Of a stretch of DNA of 64,000 nt, positions 11,140 through 21,653 are shown one piece after another; position 1 is the stretch's first letter, and every line of letters starts with the position of its first letter. The stretch is from Hirsutella rhossiliensis (taxonomy: Eukaryota; Ascomycota; Sordariomycetes; Hypocreales; Ophiocordycipitaceae). The notes beneath the pieces were generated by a model. It had not been told where the DNA came from. It made no database searches and worked only from the letters and a program-made list of their open reading frames with translations. The translations under genes were made by a program, and so were the position numbers. Where the stretch lies: assembly GCF_020360975.1 (NCBI RefSeq), contig NW_025408676.1, forward strand, positions 2,356,001-2,420,000, written 5' to 3'.

Positions 11140-12411
11140 TTCCGAGAGGATGGGGTCTCGCTAAGTCCTGACTCTTCCTCACTAGAGTCGTTACCATCAT
11201 CTTCCAGCAAGGGCATGATCCTAGCGGTGCGGACTTTACATCCCTCGACCGGCTAGGGTCCTGTCCTGGCGAGTAGGGGCAAGCGGCAATGAAATGGGTG
11301 TTGTCGCCGCAGCGGAGACAACGACCCTCGTCACGGCGTTTATTCCGTTCGTCCTCGGATACCCACCTCGCCCGTTGCTTCCGTCCTGACCTAGGCTGGA
11401 AGCGAACCGTCTTGCTCGTTCCACTTGACCCCTGGCCGTTCGCCCGTCCTCTCTGACCCTGCCCCTGAGTGCGTGTAACCGTCATTATTACGTCGCCGTC
11501 ATGGTCGCGTGCGTCACGTGCGTTCTGCTCGGCGGGTAACGTTGCTGACGGTGCCGGGGTGTTGTCGTTACCGGCGACCTGGATGTTGCCGATGCCTGAT
11601 GCCTGCCCTTGGTCACGTTGCCCGCGGGAGCCCTGCTTCCTCTGCAACGCCTTAAACTTCGCGGTGTGCTCGAACGCCCAAGCAATCGGGTGTAGACGTT
11701 GGATGTACTCGTTGTAGTCCTTCGGCATGATAACCGGGACTAGTTGCTCACGGAGAGCAGGAGAGATCGAGTTCCGTAGCCATGCGAGCTTGGAAGCATT
11801 ATCCCAGCTCGCGCCGCCCGCTTTGGTCAATGTTTCCTCGAATTCAGGAGGAACTTCCCAAACTCTTGGCTGTCTCGTTGAATGAGGGTGCGCAGCCTGT
11901 CCTGCGCCCTCTCTGTCTGCTGCACGCTGCCGAACGTCTGGGCTAGGTGCGAGAAGAATTTCCGGGGGTCTGGGTTGCCCTTCGCGCTCTCTTGCCTCCA
12001 AAAACCCTCGACTCTCCTCATCATCTGATCCGGCAAGGTCTGCAGGATCTCGTACCACACGACGTTGTTATTGCCGTTTAGGCCCTCCTCTTCGTCGGTA
12101 TTGTACTTAAATACCAGACGGTCGAGGTAGAAGTGGAAGGACTCGGGTTGACCGTTCCACTTCGGCCAAGTCATCGGCTTGCGCTTCTTGCCACGGTCCA
12201 TTTCCTGGGCTGCTTCCGGCCTCGGTTCGACGGGTAAGATCGCCGGGGTACTGAGCACCCCCGGGCTGGGTGTCAACGGTGGCGCTGCTAGGCCTAGCCC
12301 GGTGAACATCTTCCGCAGTTCTTCGTCTCCCGCGATCCCAGATAAGATCTGCAAGAGCTCTTGCTCCTTCCTCCATCGGCTCGTTGCGCCGCCGGTCGCG
12401 GTGCCCTGCAT
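11132..12411 (-). pseudogene. Gypsy gag
   Basis: This is the capsid/nucleocapsid polyprotein. The first frame (12411-11827) holds a coiled N-terminus and the gag core (MTWPKWNGQPESFHFYLDRL). The frame then slips by one near 11840 into 12058-11132, with LAWLRNSISPALREQLVPV and the RNA-binding zinc knuckle CLRCGDNTHFIAAC (CX2CX4HX4C). Its 3' end overlaps the start of pol by a few bases, as is common in these elements. Confidence 0.85.
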
Positions 12412-12416
12412 AACTA

Positions 12417-12602
12417 CTATTGTCCTCCATCTTGTTCGTCCGTCTCGTCGTCCGATCGATCGTCCGTCTCGTCGTTTAGCCTATCGCCTGTCTTGCTGTC
12501 TGTCCTGCTGACTGTCCTGCTGTCTGTCCTGCTGTCTGTCCTGCTGTCTGTCCTGCTGTCTGTCCTGCTGTCTGTCCTGTCTTTTGTTAACTGGTAGCTC
12601 AA
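12417..12602 (-). repeat. 12-bp minisatellite in Gypsy leader, encoding TDSR repeats
   Basis: A CTGCTGTCTGTC-type 12-mer is repeated in tandem at about 12490-12588, between the PBS region and gag. On the element strand it is inside a 61-codon open frame starting at 12602 that reads (TDSR)n and then Asp/Glu-rich sequence. The frame stops just before the gag start. It may be an unstable leader or a disconnected N-terminus of gag. Confidence 0.7.
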
Positions 12603-12621
12603 TATGTTACGGGGTCAGCAC

Positions 12622-12781
12622 TGTTGGCACAGGTGCTGGGCGTAATTGATGTAAATTGAGCTACAAAGAGTGTAAAGGGGAGACGTGTCTACATCGCTCC
12701 CTTTAGGAGTCGTGTCCGTGGCGCTCGCACGTGACTAGTCTGGCCATGCCAGATCTACACATCGGGGCGTAGCCCCTTACA
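12622..12781 (-). repeat. Gypsy 5' LTR
   Basis: This 160-bp LTR is near-identical to 4216-4374. Directly inside it, on the element strand, is GTGCTGACCCCGTAACA. This is where a primer-binding site is expected, but it does not begin TGG, so the primer is unclear. Confidence 0.92.
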
Positions 12782-12852
12782 ACCCTTGGGTCCTCGACCC
12801 CTCTTTCCAGCACCCTTGCATCAGTGGAAGGAGGATTCATGCCGCTCCCGGC

Positions 12853-13798
12853 CAGACTTGCAAATAGATAAATCAAATCAAATCCGGGGTCCAATTTGAT
12901 TTGATTTGGATAGCAAAATCATGGATCTGATTTGATTTGATTTGATTTGAATCGATTTGGATCTCATTTGGATATCTGGATAGCCCCACTTTTTTCCCAC
13001 GACAAAATACATTGAGCCGCTCCTATAAGGTCCGCTTTGATAAGGTCCGCTTTGAGGCGGCCTCTCTGAGCTGCGGCCATCTGTCCGGCAAGGCTAAATA
13101 TTCTCTCCGGCTCTGAAGACATCGCCGGAATGGAAAAGAGGTCGATTGCCATTCGCGACAGGCGTGGATATTGGCGTCTGCGGAGAAGCCAGTACTGGAT
13201 GGGATTGTCCACAAGACAATCGCCCGGATCGGTACTGCCCACCCATTCTGCGTACTCGTCACGCATGGAGGACGGTGAGGGCGCAGGTTGGGCGCCAAGT
13301 TTCCTAATTGAGGTCATGAAGTCATCTAGGTCCGTTGTCTTCCTTGCAGCTGTGGGCTCCTCGGGTATCGTATCTTGCTCGACCGCGAGGGTTCGGTACT
13401 CCTCCCATATGCGCCATTGCAGCAGTCAAGTGCAGAGCTGTCCCATTTTGGCCATCGGCTACAAATATCTCCCCCCGTAATATGGCAGATGCACCCAAAG
13501 ATATATTTCACGATCAAACGTGTCAGGTAAAACACAAAAGAAAGCTTGGTGACACGGCCTGGAAAAGCAACTGCCCGTAATTAGCGACCACTCTAGGCCA
13601 GGCAGGGCTGGCTCCCAAAACTATTGGCCCAGGTCGCCATTGTGGGGCGTATCCAAATAATCAGATATCCAAATAAATTTGGGTGTTGCGATTTGATTTG
13701 ATTTGATTCAGCGCAGGGGCAATTTGATTTGATTTGATTTGGATTAATTTGATTTAATTTGATTTGATTTGATTATGATTTATCTATTTGCAAGTCTG
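12853..13798 (-). mobile_element. Non-autonomous hAT (hAT-N1), copy 1
   Basis: Perfect terminal inverted repeats (CAGACTTGCAAATAGATAAA...) of at least 23 bp bound 946 bp. The flanks are a perfect 8-bp duplication CTCCCGGC (12845-12852, 13799-13806). Subterminal arrays of TTTGATTTGATT lie at both ends. It codes only for the C-terminal hAT dimerisation region. A second copy at 38227-45279 differs by a few bases, mostly homopolymer length, so this family moved recently. An internal 15-bp duplication (GATAAGGTCCGCTTT, twice, about 13026-13056) gives the repeated KADLI in the protein. Confidence 0.96.
12964..13317 (-). CDS. hAT dimerisation-domain protein encoded by hAT-N1 copy 1
   Basis: This is a 117-codon open frame with the hAT C-terminal dimerisation signature: YPRLSRMAIDLFSIPAMSSE followed by PERIFSLAGQM. 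The BED finger and catalytic core are absent. The frame is intact in both copies of the element (also at 38338-38691), with no amino-acid difference. This is either simply what internal deletion left, or a retained short product able to pair with full-length transposase. The latter is inference. Confidence 0.75.
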   Translation of the reverse strand: MTSIRKLGAQPAPSPSSMRDEYAEWVGSTDPGDCLVDNPIQYWLLRRRQYPRLSRMAIDLFSIPAMSSEPERIFSLAGQMAAAQRGRLKADLIKADLIGAAQCILSWEKSGAIQISK

Positions 13799-13806
13799 CT
13801 CCCGGC

Positions 13807-14100
13807 TTCGCAGCTAAGTAACGCTACAGTTAGAGGAAAGGGGGGACGCTCGCCACGGTGGAAAAGAGGCCACGCAATGCGGCAGCCGTATGAGCTTGTA
13901 ATGCGGCTAGAAGATATGGAGGAAATGTGCGAATAGCTTCAAATTCACAATGTTCAACGCAAAGACTACAATCCGTGACTACCTTCTAATTGGTGTGTTG
14001 CACACAAATGCAAGTCTTGGCCGATTCGCGATGCTTCTACCTAATACGGTAAGGTGCACAGGGAGACTAAAAATCGGGCACAGGGAGCGGAAAGGGGGCC
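13807..14100. other. No gene seen
   Basis: Unique-looking sequence between the hAT-N1 target duplication and a decayed hAT N-terminus. No convincing frame, repeat or terminal repeat was found. Confidence 0.4.
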
Positions 14101-14520
14101 TTCCATGAATGGCATGGAAAAGGTATGGATATGGATCCATGTATTTCCATATTATTGGCTAAAAAAAGGGAAGCGGAGTTCAAAGGCAGGAACCGCCTCA
14201 TGTATTGTCTTCATTGTCCCCAGGAGGATCCCTACAGCACTTCGGTTACCACCAATTTTCGAAAACACCTTGAGGGCAAGCACGACATCAATGTCGTAGA
14301 GAATTTATCTCCTCTTCAATCGTCCATCATCGAAGGGTTTGATCAACTCTATGGGCAAGCGCGGGATCTGGGCCGTGCGACAGAGATTGAGTCCCAGGTC
14401 TTCAAAGGCTACCTTGACGAAGAAAAGATCAATAAAGCGCTAGCTTGGTTAGTCGTCATACTAAACCTCCCATACCGAATAGTTGAATCTCGGGAATTTC
14501 ACCTATCGCACGGAGGATGA
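14101..14520 (+). pseudogene. hAT transposase N-terminal fragment (hAT-4)
   Basis: A 131-codon frame (14125-14520) carries a BED-type zinc finger, YCLHCPQEDPYSTSVTTNFR followed by KHLEGKHD, and then FDQLYGQARDLG and LDEEKINKALAWLVVILNLP. These are typical of the region just after the finger in fungal hAT transposases. The frame ends after VESREFHLSHGG, and nothing of the catalytic core follows. No terminal repeats were found, so this is a relic. Confidence 0.7.
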
Positions 14521-16240
14521 GCAAGTGGGCATAAAGATCAGGGACTGGAAGACTCTTGATTCTGCTATCTAAGGTGGGAAAGAGGCGAGATCTTTATAGA
14601 CTGCCTGAATATGAGAATGGAAGGGAATGGTAGTGAATGGAAGCATCTGATCGGATCATCTGGAAGCCACTGATGCGTTGATGATGCCTCCTAGAAGTTT
14701 CTGTGGGAAATGTGGAAACGGACTGTGCGAATAGGGGTCAGACTGTTGGAGGCTGATATCCTATGTGTGACAAGGGTTGGAACGCCATGGACCGGTACAG
14801 AGGGCAACTTGTCCAGGGGCCGTGACGACACCATGAGCTCTCTGGTGGAGATGGACCAAACAAGGATGGTCAAAGACACGAGCAAAAGGTGTCGTTGGTC
14901 CGTTCCACATTGGGATTCGTGGGCAACAGCGCGGCTGCCGGAAGCGTGACTCTCAGCTGTGACAATTCCGCAAGGTGGGTTTCGAACTGGCACGCAGAGC
15001 CAAGAACTTGGCTCTCTCCTGGTCGGCCTTATCGGGGCCATTGGTCGTGAGCGTCAAGAAAAGGCAGGATTGTCAGGCTGGAAGGGAAGGAACAGAGAAT
15101 AGATCTCTGAGATGGGAAAAGATAATTAGTTACTGGGCAATTCCTTCGGCTTTTCCATCTCTTCAAGAATCATCTCCATCGCCCTTTCTAAAAGTGCTCT
15201 ACCCTTGGGCCTTATCGCTGTCCAACTCATCAACAGAACACGGTTCTTGACCATCCATAAAAACCGCGCTCGCACCGCAACTCGCCAATTTGACAAATCT
15301 TCTGGACTCTTCCTGCCATGCTTCGTGCATACTTATTTCCATTTCGGCGCTGATGCTCCTGAAAACCGGAATGCCCACTCCCACACCCAACCTGGAGTCC
15401 TGGACGGCCCCCAAAAATATCTATCCTCATTCCTCACTGAGCTTTCGACAATACCAGTAACGGAGAAGAGATGATTTATCTCTGAGGTCGTGGAAATTGT
15501 GGTGGAGTCTTTTGTGAGGGTCCTGCATACACCTCTTGCAATTTTCGGTGATGATCTGAAAGGGGGTGGACTCCAAGTCGGCATGGCTCCTCATGGCTGC
15601 ACTTCTTCTGATCAGTGTCGTTGAGGTGACCGCACCTAATCGAGCATGGGGTGACAAGATGTGATGCCATCGTCTTATTGCAGGTAGCTTGACTTTGTTG
15701 AGTCGCAGAAGACTTAGAAGACTTGAAATGGTGAAGACTTTATCGCCATTCGATGCCATATATACCAGAAATCCAGCTCCGCAGGTGCCTGCACACTCTC
15801 TGCGCCTACAATGCGAAGAAAAGCCAATAATACTTCACCTGAAATCTGTCGCAGGTCTTAAAGTCTCACTACTGTGCTATGTCGTTGGCCATGTCACCTG
15901 CAGCGTGTGCAGGGTGCAAGCAAGCCCGGTACAGGATCGATCAGGCCTGGCGTTGTTACTGTATGGCTGTGTCCATATATGCGCCATTTTATAAACCCTG
16001 CTCCGTAGCTGCCACTTTCTCTGCGCCCGACGCTTCAACTAGAAGCTGCCGCAGGATTTGAAGTCTCAGGAAGGCGTTTAGACCGGGCCAGGGCCACGCA
16101 TTCATGTTCCCTGACACTTGTTGGTAGGGGGACATGCCCTTCTAACCCCTGCGAGCTGGACCACGGATGCTTGGCCCCTGTGATTACGAGGAACGGTTCG
16201 GATGGAGCCCAGCCTGTGAAATGGATGGTTTTAATTCGCC
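14521..16240. other. Unrecognised region, possible decayed host sequence
   Basis: No known family is recognised. A minus-strand frame at 15759-15427 (110 codons) and an overlapping one at 15670-15476 are rich in Cys and His (CSIRCGHLND, KKCSHEEPC, CKRCMQDPH). This hints at a degraded cysteine-rich protein. A GGTTTCGAAC word at about 14980 resembles a pol III B box but has no tRNA fold around it. The rest appears non-coding. Confidence 0.25.
15755..16068 (+). repeat. Imperfect direct duplication
   Basis: Two roughly 100-bp blocks (about 15760-15870 and 15985-16068) share CTCCG-AG-TGCC, TCTCTGCGCC and GTCTCA/GAAGTCTCA words in the same order, with many differences. It looks like an old tandem duplication with unrelated sequence between the blocks. 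Confidence 0.4.
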
Positions 16241-16242
16241 GG

Positions 16243-16860
16243 GAGGCTCTAAGGTTATGCCCAATAGGGCCTAGACGTCTAGCTGATTGCGCTTCCTCTT
16301 TTGTCTCGACCGCCCGCAAGCCCTTCCTCGCTTCCTACGCTCTGCATCCCTTAACCTCGTAATGTCAGTGATAGGCCCGCCACTTTCTCCAAGTGTTCGG
16401 CATCCTATCCTCAGCAGCTGAAGCGTGGTCTGTCGCTGTGTGAAACTTTTTGATGCTAGTGTTGCTCAGTCTGCATAGTCACCTCGACTGCTGCCCCTGC
16501 TCTCTGTCGAGCCTTCCCGTCGCGATTGGGAATTTGATCGCTGCTCTCACTGCTCTCGTCTAGCGCCCAATTCCCCCGGGTCGTGCACTGCTTGTCCTTC
16601 ACAAAAGTACGACAGGTTTCCGATTTTTGTTCTCGCGCATTGCAGCATGATCTCGCGTTCCGCCATCCATTTCTTGCATCGGAAAAGAAGATGCTCCCTT
16701 GACCGCGGTCGTACAAAGCGGACTCCGTGAGCCCGGCCCATGTTGCCCACAAAGAGGCGAGATGGGGATCATGATAACCAAGACACAGCGGCCACAGTTG
16801 CATCGCCATTCGGGGCCCATTTCTATTGGCACACAGACAAGCCGAGATGCATTCGTCAAG
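16243..16860 (-). pseudogene. Tad-like LINE, 3' fragment
   Basis: The minus strand carries the cysteine/histidine end of a LINE ORF2 in broken frames (EHLLFRCKKWMAEREIML, compared with EHFLFRCRRWTVQRETML in the LINE at 23.8 kb). This is followed by a 3' UTR (about 16450-16243) homologous to those at 23504-23775 and 27108-27390. The shared words are CACGCTTCAG-TGCTGA, ACACTTGGAGAAA and CTAGGCCCTAT. Reverse transcriptase and endonuclease regions are missing. Confidence 0.7.
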
Positions 16861-17280
16861 CAGACAGTCGGTGCGGGCCAGACGCGCCAGGCGGGAAGGC
16901 CGATAACCCGGATATAATTCCGGCTGCAAGACTCGAGTCAGCATCCCTTGCGTCTTCTCCAACCGAAGGTGATGAAGAACACAGCCGCGCGTACGCCCGC
17001 CTCGGACGGAGGCCAGCTGTCTGTCAGGGTTGTCGAGGGTGTACGGATCGGCCGTCCGCAAGGCGAAGCGGCAGTGCCGGGATGAGGCCAAATGAATCCA
17101 TCGGGCATGCGAGTCGCATGGAAAATGAGTGTCGTCGGAAGCAACGTTGAAGGTAGCACTCCAAGATGTTGGTGGACTATCCTACGACCCATTCAGCCAA
17201 AAGAGGGAGATGATGGACTGGGAGAAGTGCATGTAGTTGAATGGTTGACGCCAAGGCCATCACGTCAAGTTGCTTCTGGA
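16861..17280. other. Unassigned, no clear gene
   Basis: Only fragmentary frames are present on both strands, with no recognised motif. It may be a degraded continuation of the LINE to the left or of the Helitron relic to the right. Confidence 0.25.
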
Positions 17281-17418
17281 GAAAGTTGTCACCAGGGGTG
17301 AAATCTTGCGGGACGGAGGAAGAGGGCACGCCGCTTCGGCCGAGAGCAGACTCCGAGGAAACGTATCCGAGCCAGGACTCGGAGGCAGAGGACGACGGGG
17401 CTGCAAGTTGAAGGACTA

Positions 17419-19382
17419 CTCGTCCCACAGACCCACGTAAAGTGGGTCCTCACCACCTGTCTGTGTCAACCACCTGGCTGTGTCACTTGACGGCTTCAAC
17501 GCCAACTTAATTTAATAATAAAACGGCAAAAAAAGTTAAAAATTGATGCATACGATAATTGAATACTGGCCGCAATAGTCTACCTATTTTTGACTTTTGT
17601 AGCTTATAAAGCTGATCGTTGGGCTTCTTTTTCGGCTTTCTTAGCCGCCCAGGCTGCCCGTCGCTCCTCGAGCTCAATCGCCCTTTTCTCCCTCTTTTGC
17701 TTCGCCAGTACCAACTTTTCTGCTTTTGCAATGCGAATATCTTCCTTTGACTTCGCAATAGCCCTCCCTTCGTCTACAGTCAGTACTCCACCGCTTTGAA
17801 GGTGGCGGTTCTTGTATTTCTTCCGGCCTTGGCGTTGCTGCTCGGCAAGCTTGGTATTGTACAGATCGACCATCGTTTGCTTTAACTCGTGGCCTTGGGA
17901 GATTGCACCTTTAACGTAGCGTTGAAGGTTATGTACGAAGACCTCCTTCTCAATATCATCAATTGGGTCAAACTCAAGGAGACGTTGGCCAACTGATTCA
18001 AACTTCCGTACGGTATGGGGGGTACCAAAAGGGGATGAATACGGCTCTGCAGGTAGCTCTGTCGGCGGCGTCTGGTCCCGTACCCTCTCTTTGAGTCTCT
18101 CGAGGATTGGCTTTGGATTGAATGGGTGGATTCCTGTTTTTTTGAATGCCGAGAGGATTGTAGACTCCTTGAAGGCTTTGACGCGGATTGATTGGATCAT
18201 AGCGAGGAACTCCAGCTTGGTGATTTTACTCGCACCACTGCGAATAGCAAAATCGACTGCCCGACTGTGGTAATGTTTATACGGCTGAAATACCACGACG
18301 TCAAGCGGTTGAAGGAGATGCGTAAGATGCGGAGGCAATGCAAAGAGCACAATATTATGGGCTTCAGCGTACTCGATAAGGTCAAGGATATGGTGGGAGC
18401 CGTGGCCGTCAAGGAGCAATAGCCTCCAAGCACCTTTGCTCTTTGCATGCTTATCGAAATGTTGAATCCACGCTAGATTGAGCTGATCGTTCGTAAATCC
18501 CGTTTCCGTAACACCAATAAGGGTATCGCCATCTAGCTCCTTGATGGCGTACCACTGTTCGAGGTGGACCTTGCCGGATAGGATCAAAAACGCAGGGATG
18601 TATCGACCATCGGCAGAAATCGCTTCAACGGCTGTTGCCGACTCCCCTGTTTTCCTCAATACCAAAGTATTGCGATCGCCTTGATTTCGTGACGACAACT
18701 TGGTCCCTGCCAATACCAATACGGAAGCCCGTCTCGTCCATATTCCAGATATCAGCCGGGTTAATCCCGTACGAGGCAATCGTCTCGTGGAGCTTCTTGA
18801 AGTACCGGTACTCGGTAACGTGCGGGACTGATTCGGCAAGCTTGCGTTGGTTATCGAGTACCTTTTTGCTTCATAATATGATATCCCTTGCGTTTAATAA
18901 AACGGGATATCCAGTTTTTGCCAACAAAGCATTGGGAGTCGAAGGGTTCGTTGCGGGTACCATCAGGGCCGACCGTGGAGCTTAGAACCCGATTTGCTGC
19001 ATCGCGTAATAAGTCCTTCCGCACCGCAAGTCCTATACGCTCAAGACGATCGATATACAGATCGATTGAGTCCTCTTGAGCTGGCGATAGCCTCGTATGC
19101 GTTGCTTTATGGCCGCTGCGAGGTTGGATGCCGTGAAATCGCAAGCGGAGTCGTTCGCGTGGAACCCCAAATTCCTTAGCCGCAGCGCGAAGGGACATAT
19201 TGGGATTTGCCTCAATGGCTTTAATAGCCTCGGCTACGCGCCTTTCAAGCGTAAGCTCTTTATTCTTCATAATGTGCCGTTGTTGAGGTCAAGATAGAGG
19301 CTTGAAGCGGTGAAGTGACACAGCCAGGTGGTTGACACAGACAGGTGGTGAGGACCCACTTTACGTGGGTCTGTGGGACGAG
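17419..19382 (-). mobile_element. Fot1/pogo-type DNA transposon (Pogo-1)
   Basis: This 1964-bp element has inverted repeats of about 70 bp (17419-17488 and 19313-19382, starting CTCGTCCCACAGACCCACGT) flanked by TA. Size and target match Fot1-type elements. Within each repeat are a palindrome GACCCAC-GTAAA-GTGGGTC and two direct CCACCTG(T/G)CTGTGTCA units, likely transposase-binding sites. One transposase gene fills the interior on the minus strand. Confidence 0.95.
17604..19270 (-). pseudogene. Pogo-1 transposase (DDE_1 family)
   Basis: The N-terminal frame (19270-18851) has a psq-like helix-turn-helix (MSLRAAAKEFGVPRERLRLR) and a CENP-B-type DNA-binding segment (WISRFIKRKGYHI). After a slip in an A-run near 18862, a middle frame holds the first catalytic Asp (IWNMDETGFRIGIG). 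After a second slip near 18675 the 411-codon frame (18839-17604) supplies AVEAISADGRYIPAFLILSG, the second Asp (LLLLDGHGSHH) and the third (HLLQPLDVVVFQPYK), ending in a basic coiled tail. Two one-base slips are the only evident defects. Confidence 0.92.
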
Positions 19383-20049
19383 TAGCTAGCTTCTTGCGTT
19401 TCCTTGAGGAAGAGCCTGTTCAGCTGGGGGTAGACAAGGTGCACACTAGTGCCGCACAAAGGAAGGCGTCGACGGTACGTGGCTTTTGTCAGGGATTCCG
19501 CGATGCGAACACGGCCAATACAGACTAGCATGCTGTGCTACCGCAAGCGGACAAGAGTAGAGTGGAGGGAGATAGCATTGGCTCAGTGGCTGTCAATTTG
19601 TAATCCTAAGGGTGCTAGAATTGCTTCCCTAAGGACAGGTGAGTAACGGTCCGTGCAGAGTGCACGTGATGCTTGAACCGAGGTGGCTTGTTGTCGGCGG
19701 CCTCAACTTCATAGCCACCTTGGCTATGAGCACTTGTTCCCGGACGAGCTCAAGGGCGTTGCGCTGGTAGAGAAGTTGATCGCGGTAAACTCGTGCTACG
19801 GATTTGCCACACGGCGTATAATCCCGGGCGAGTAGCGGCAGGCCGTGAGGTAGCCAAACCACGTCAAGGTCACGTCATGGTGTCCCCAAACAATGTGCAG
19901 CAGCTGGTGACGAAAGTGCTGCTGCACCGCTCTTGCACGTGTCGTGGCAGGGGTGGAAAGTCAACTTCAAGTGATTTATCGGGTCTCCTGTCCGTGAGGC
20001 GGCGAGTTGTTGAGGGTGCGCTTGTTTGGCTGAGGAAGATCAATCCTCG

Positions 20050-20724
20050 CTATGCCGAGATCGAGGTCAACTCGGCAGGGATGATAGTTGGGACCGCACA
20101 GGGTGTCGTCGTGGGTGTACGATTGCCTAGAAAGGGCTGCACATCGCCAGCTATACTGTCCCTCCTTAAGCGCATATTCTTTTCGATGGCCTGTCGGATC
20201 TCTCCGACTTCCGCCTTGCTTCTGTCCTTATATTCGACTCTGGACGTATCAAAAGTACAGTACAAGGTCTCAGTGGAGGCGCTTGGTGCTGTGCGAATCA
20301 ACGAAAGGGTGCGGACGTTTGTCGCCTGGCTCGGGGGTGATGTGTGGCCACATCTGCGTATGACATTCGTGGACCGGTCTGGTGGCTCGCGAGGATCGGC
20401 TACTCGCGATCACATTAAGCTTGTCGCGCATGTGCTTCAGTTCATCGCCTGTCTCCTTCACTTGTCGGTTTAGTTCTTGGATGATTTGCAGCTGTCCAGT
20501 GCCGCTGCTGCTGACCTTCGCGGCTCGGTCGTGCTGTTAGCCGCAGCCTCGTCCAGTGTCGCTCGCGTCGTGCTTCTGGCGCTTTTCACTTTCCTATTCG
20601 CCGGGTCTTCAAGCTGTCGTGCGGTGTTTCGGACCTTGCTCCTAAGCTTGACTCGACCTTTCGCGGGCGTCGGAGTGAAGGGCGCCCTGCCCCACCATGA
20701 TGACGGCCTCCGCCCGCCCTTCAA
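20050..20724 (-). pseudogene. Tad-like LINE ORF1 (gag-like) relic
   Basis: Broken minus-strand frames contain TETLYCTFDTSRVE followed by EVGEIRQAIEKNMRLRRDSI. This resembles the ORF1 protein upstream of ORF2 in fungal Tad-type LINEs. A charged, possibly coiled segment (ETGDELKHMRDKL) lies upstream. No intact frame remains, and no ORF2 adjoins it. The call rests on remembered family patterns, so it is moderate. Confidence 0.5.
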
Positions 20725-20854
20725 TATTCACCAGAGTTGATAGCCGGAAAATATTTTTCCCGGCCTTAGGCGCCAGCCCGATTGTTGCACAACCGTCACC
20801 TTCAGGCACCGATGGACCTTTCTGTCCATCAACCTCTGCTGCACAGTTCTGCTT

Positions 20855-21615
20855 ATGGCGTCAACGACATTCTCTATTGAGGACGCAAGGAGATTCCTTC
20901 TTGAAGATGGCTTCTACCACTTGTTGGACCCGGAACAGCAGGAACATAAAATGGCCATGGCGCAGGAAGACTTTGCCCTGTCGTCGGAGTACGGCCTGGA
21001 CTTTTGCAAGCTCAAAGTCCTTGACGACTTGGTCAGTAATGGCGAGACATCCTGGTGATATTTACCTAACTCGGATAAGCGCATTCGATCAATCCTTGAG
21101 GCTTTCTTTGAATGGTCCGGCCTAGGACTCTATCTACGATACAGAAGAGATCCAGGTCACATATTCTCCTTTAGGAGGGGTGGCGCAAAGGCTGGTTTGC
21201 GCGTCCTGCTTGTTCAGGTGTGGAGCAAGGGATCTCGAGCGGCATTCTACAGCGGTTCACATTTGCATTCGTTACCTACCGTTCGAGCAGCAAACGACTT
21301 GTTCGAAATACCATCTGCTGCCTTGAGGAGAGTGGGCTGTGAAGGCAAAGAGACTGAATTTTCGAATGGCGGCTTGTGAGTTTATCCGCCGCCGCCGCCC
21401 CGGCATTTACGTTCTGACGTTCGTTTAGAGTTATTCTCGACGCTCGACTGTCTTTCGAGATCAAGCAAGGCTCCGCAACCATGTTTGCATTTACAACCAG
21501 GGACGAACTGGCGACATGGGCTAAAATGATCCTGCCGAAGTCACCGGGCTTGGCGCAAAAGGTCGCCGAAATGGAGAGCACAACTATCGGCGTAAATTTT
21601 GCATTTGAGGAATGA
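20855..21615 (+). CDS. Conserved fungal protein of unknown function, two exons, one in-frame TGA
   Basis: This is an ordinary host-type gene. Exon 1 (20855-21375) starts MASTTFSIEDARRFLLEDGF. Then comes a TGA at 21056-21058 after NGETSW, and the same frame continues YLPNSDKRIRSILEAFFEWS, DPGHIFSFRRGGAKAGLRVL and FYSGSHLHSLPTVRAANDLF. A 53-bp intron (21376-21428, GTGAGT...TTTAG) joins precisely to exon 2 (LDARLSFEIKQGSATMFAF ... STTIGVNFAFEE, stop at 21613-21615). The total is about 235 codons with the one stop inside. No catalytic motif is recognised. The gene converges on the C2H2 gene at 21654-22859. The TGA may be a real nonsense change or an error. Confidence 0.75.
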
Positions 21616-21653
21616 GGAGTGAACTCTGAAGACATGGCTTAACAGAAAAAAGA

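Larger units (their letters stand above)
4216..12781 (-). mobile_element. Ty3/Gypsy chromovirus-type LTR retrotransposon (fungal)
   Basis: This is a complete-looking element with 159/160-bp LTRs and internal order gag, protease, reverse transcriptase, RNase H, integrase, chromodomain, all on the minus strand. RT before integrase defines Ty3/Gypsy. The motif VRWQGWQDPTW at about 4710-4740 marks a chromodomain. A 2.77-kb hAT (5167-7940) interrupts the integrase, so the element itself is about 5.8 kb. The expected 5-bp target duplication is absent (ACATC left, ACCCT right), which suggests recombination with another copy such as the LTR piece at 3836. The gene set carries several single-base frameshifts. 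Confidence 0.93.
17285..20130 (+). pseudogene. Helitron N-terminal relic (Helitron-4), split by Pogo-1
   Basis: Sequence at about 17340-17416 and 19385-20130 aligns in order with the Helitron-2 N-terminal region at 54560-55400. Examples are GCGTTTCCTTGAGGAAGAG against GCGCTTTTTGGAGGAAGAC, and MLCYRKRTRVEWREIALAQW against MVCYRKCTRGELREITWDHW. The later part matches the VSPNNVQQLVTKVL / SVRRRVVEGALVWLRKINPR block. Frames are broken throughout, and homology ends near 20130, before any Rep or helicase domain. Pogo-1 inserted at a TA within it. Confidence 0.75.

Noticed and set aside
12403..12602. CRISPR-like array
   Set aside because: The 12-bp units are directly tandem with no spacers. Minisatellite.
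14960..15020. tRNA-like sequence around GGTTTCGAAC
   Set aside because: Only a B-box-like word. No acceptor pairing or A box at the right distance.
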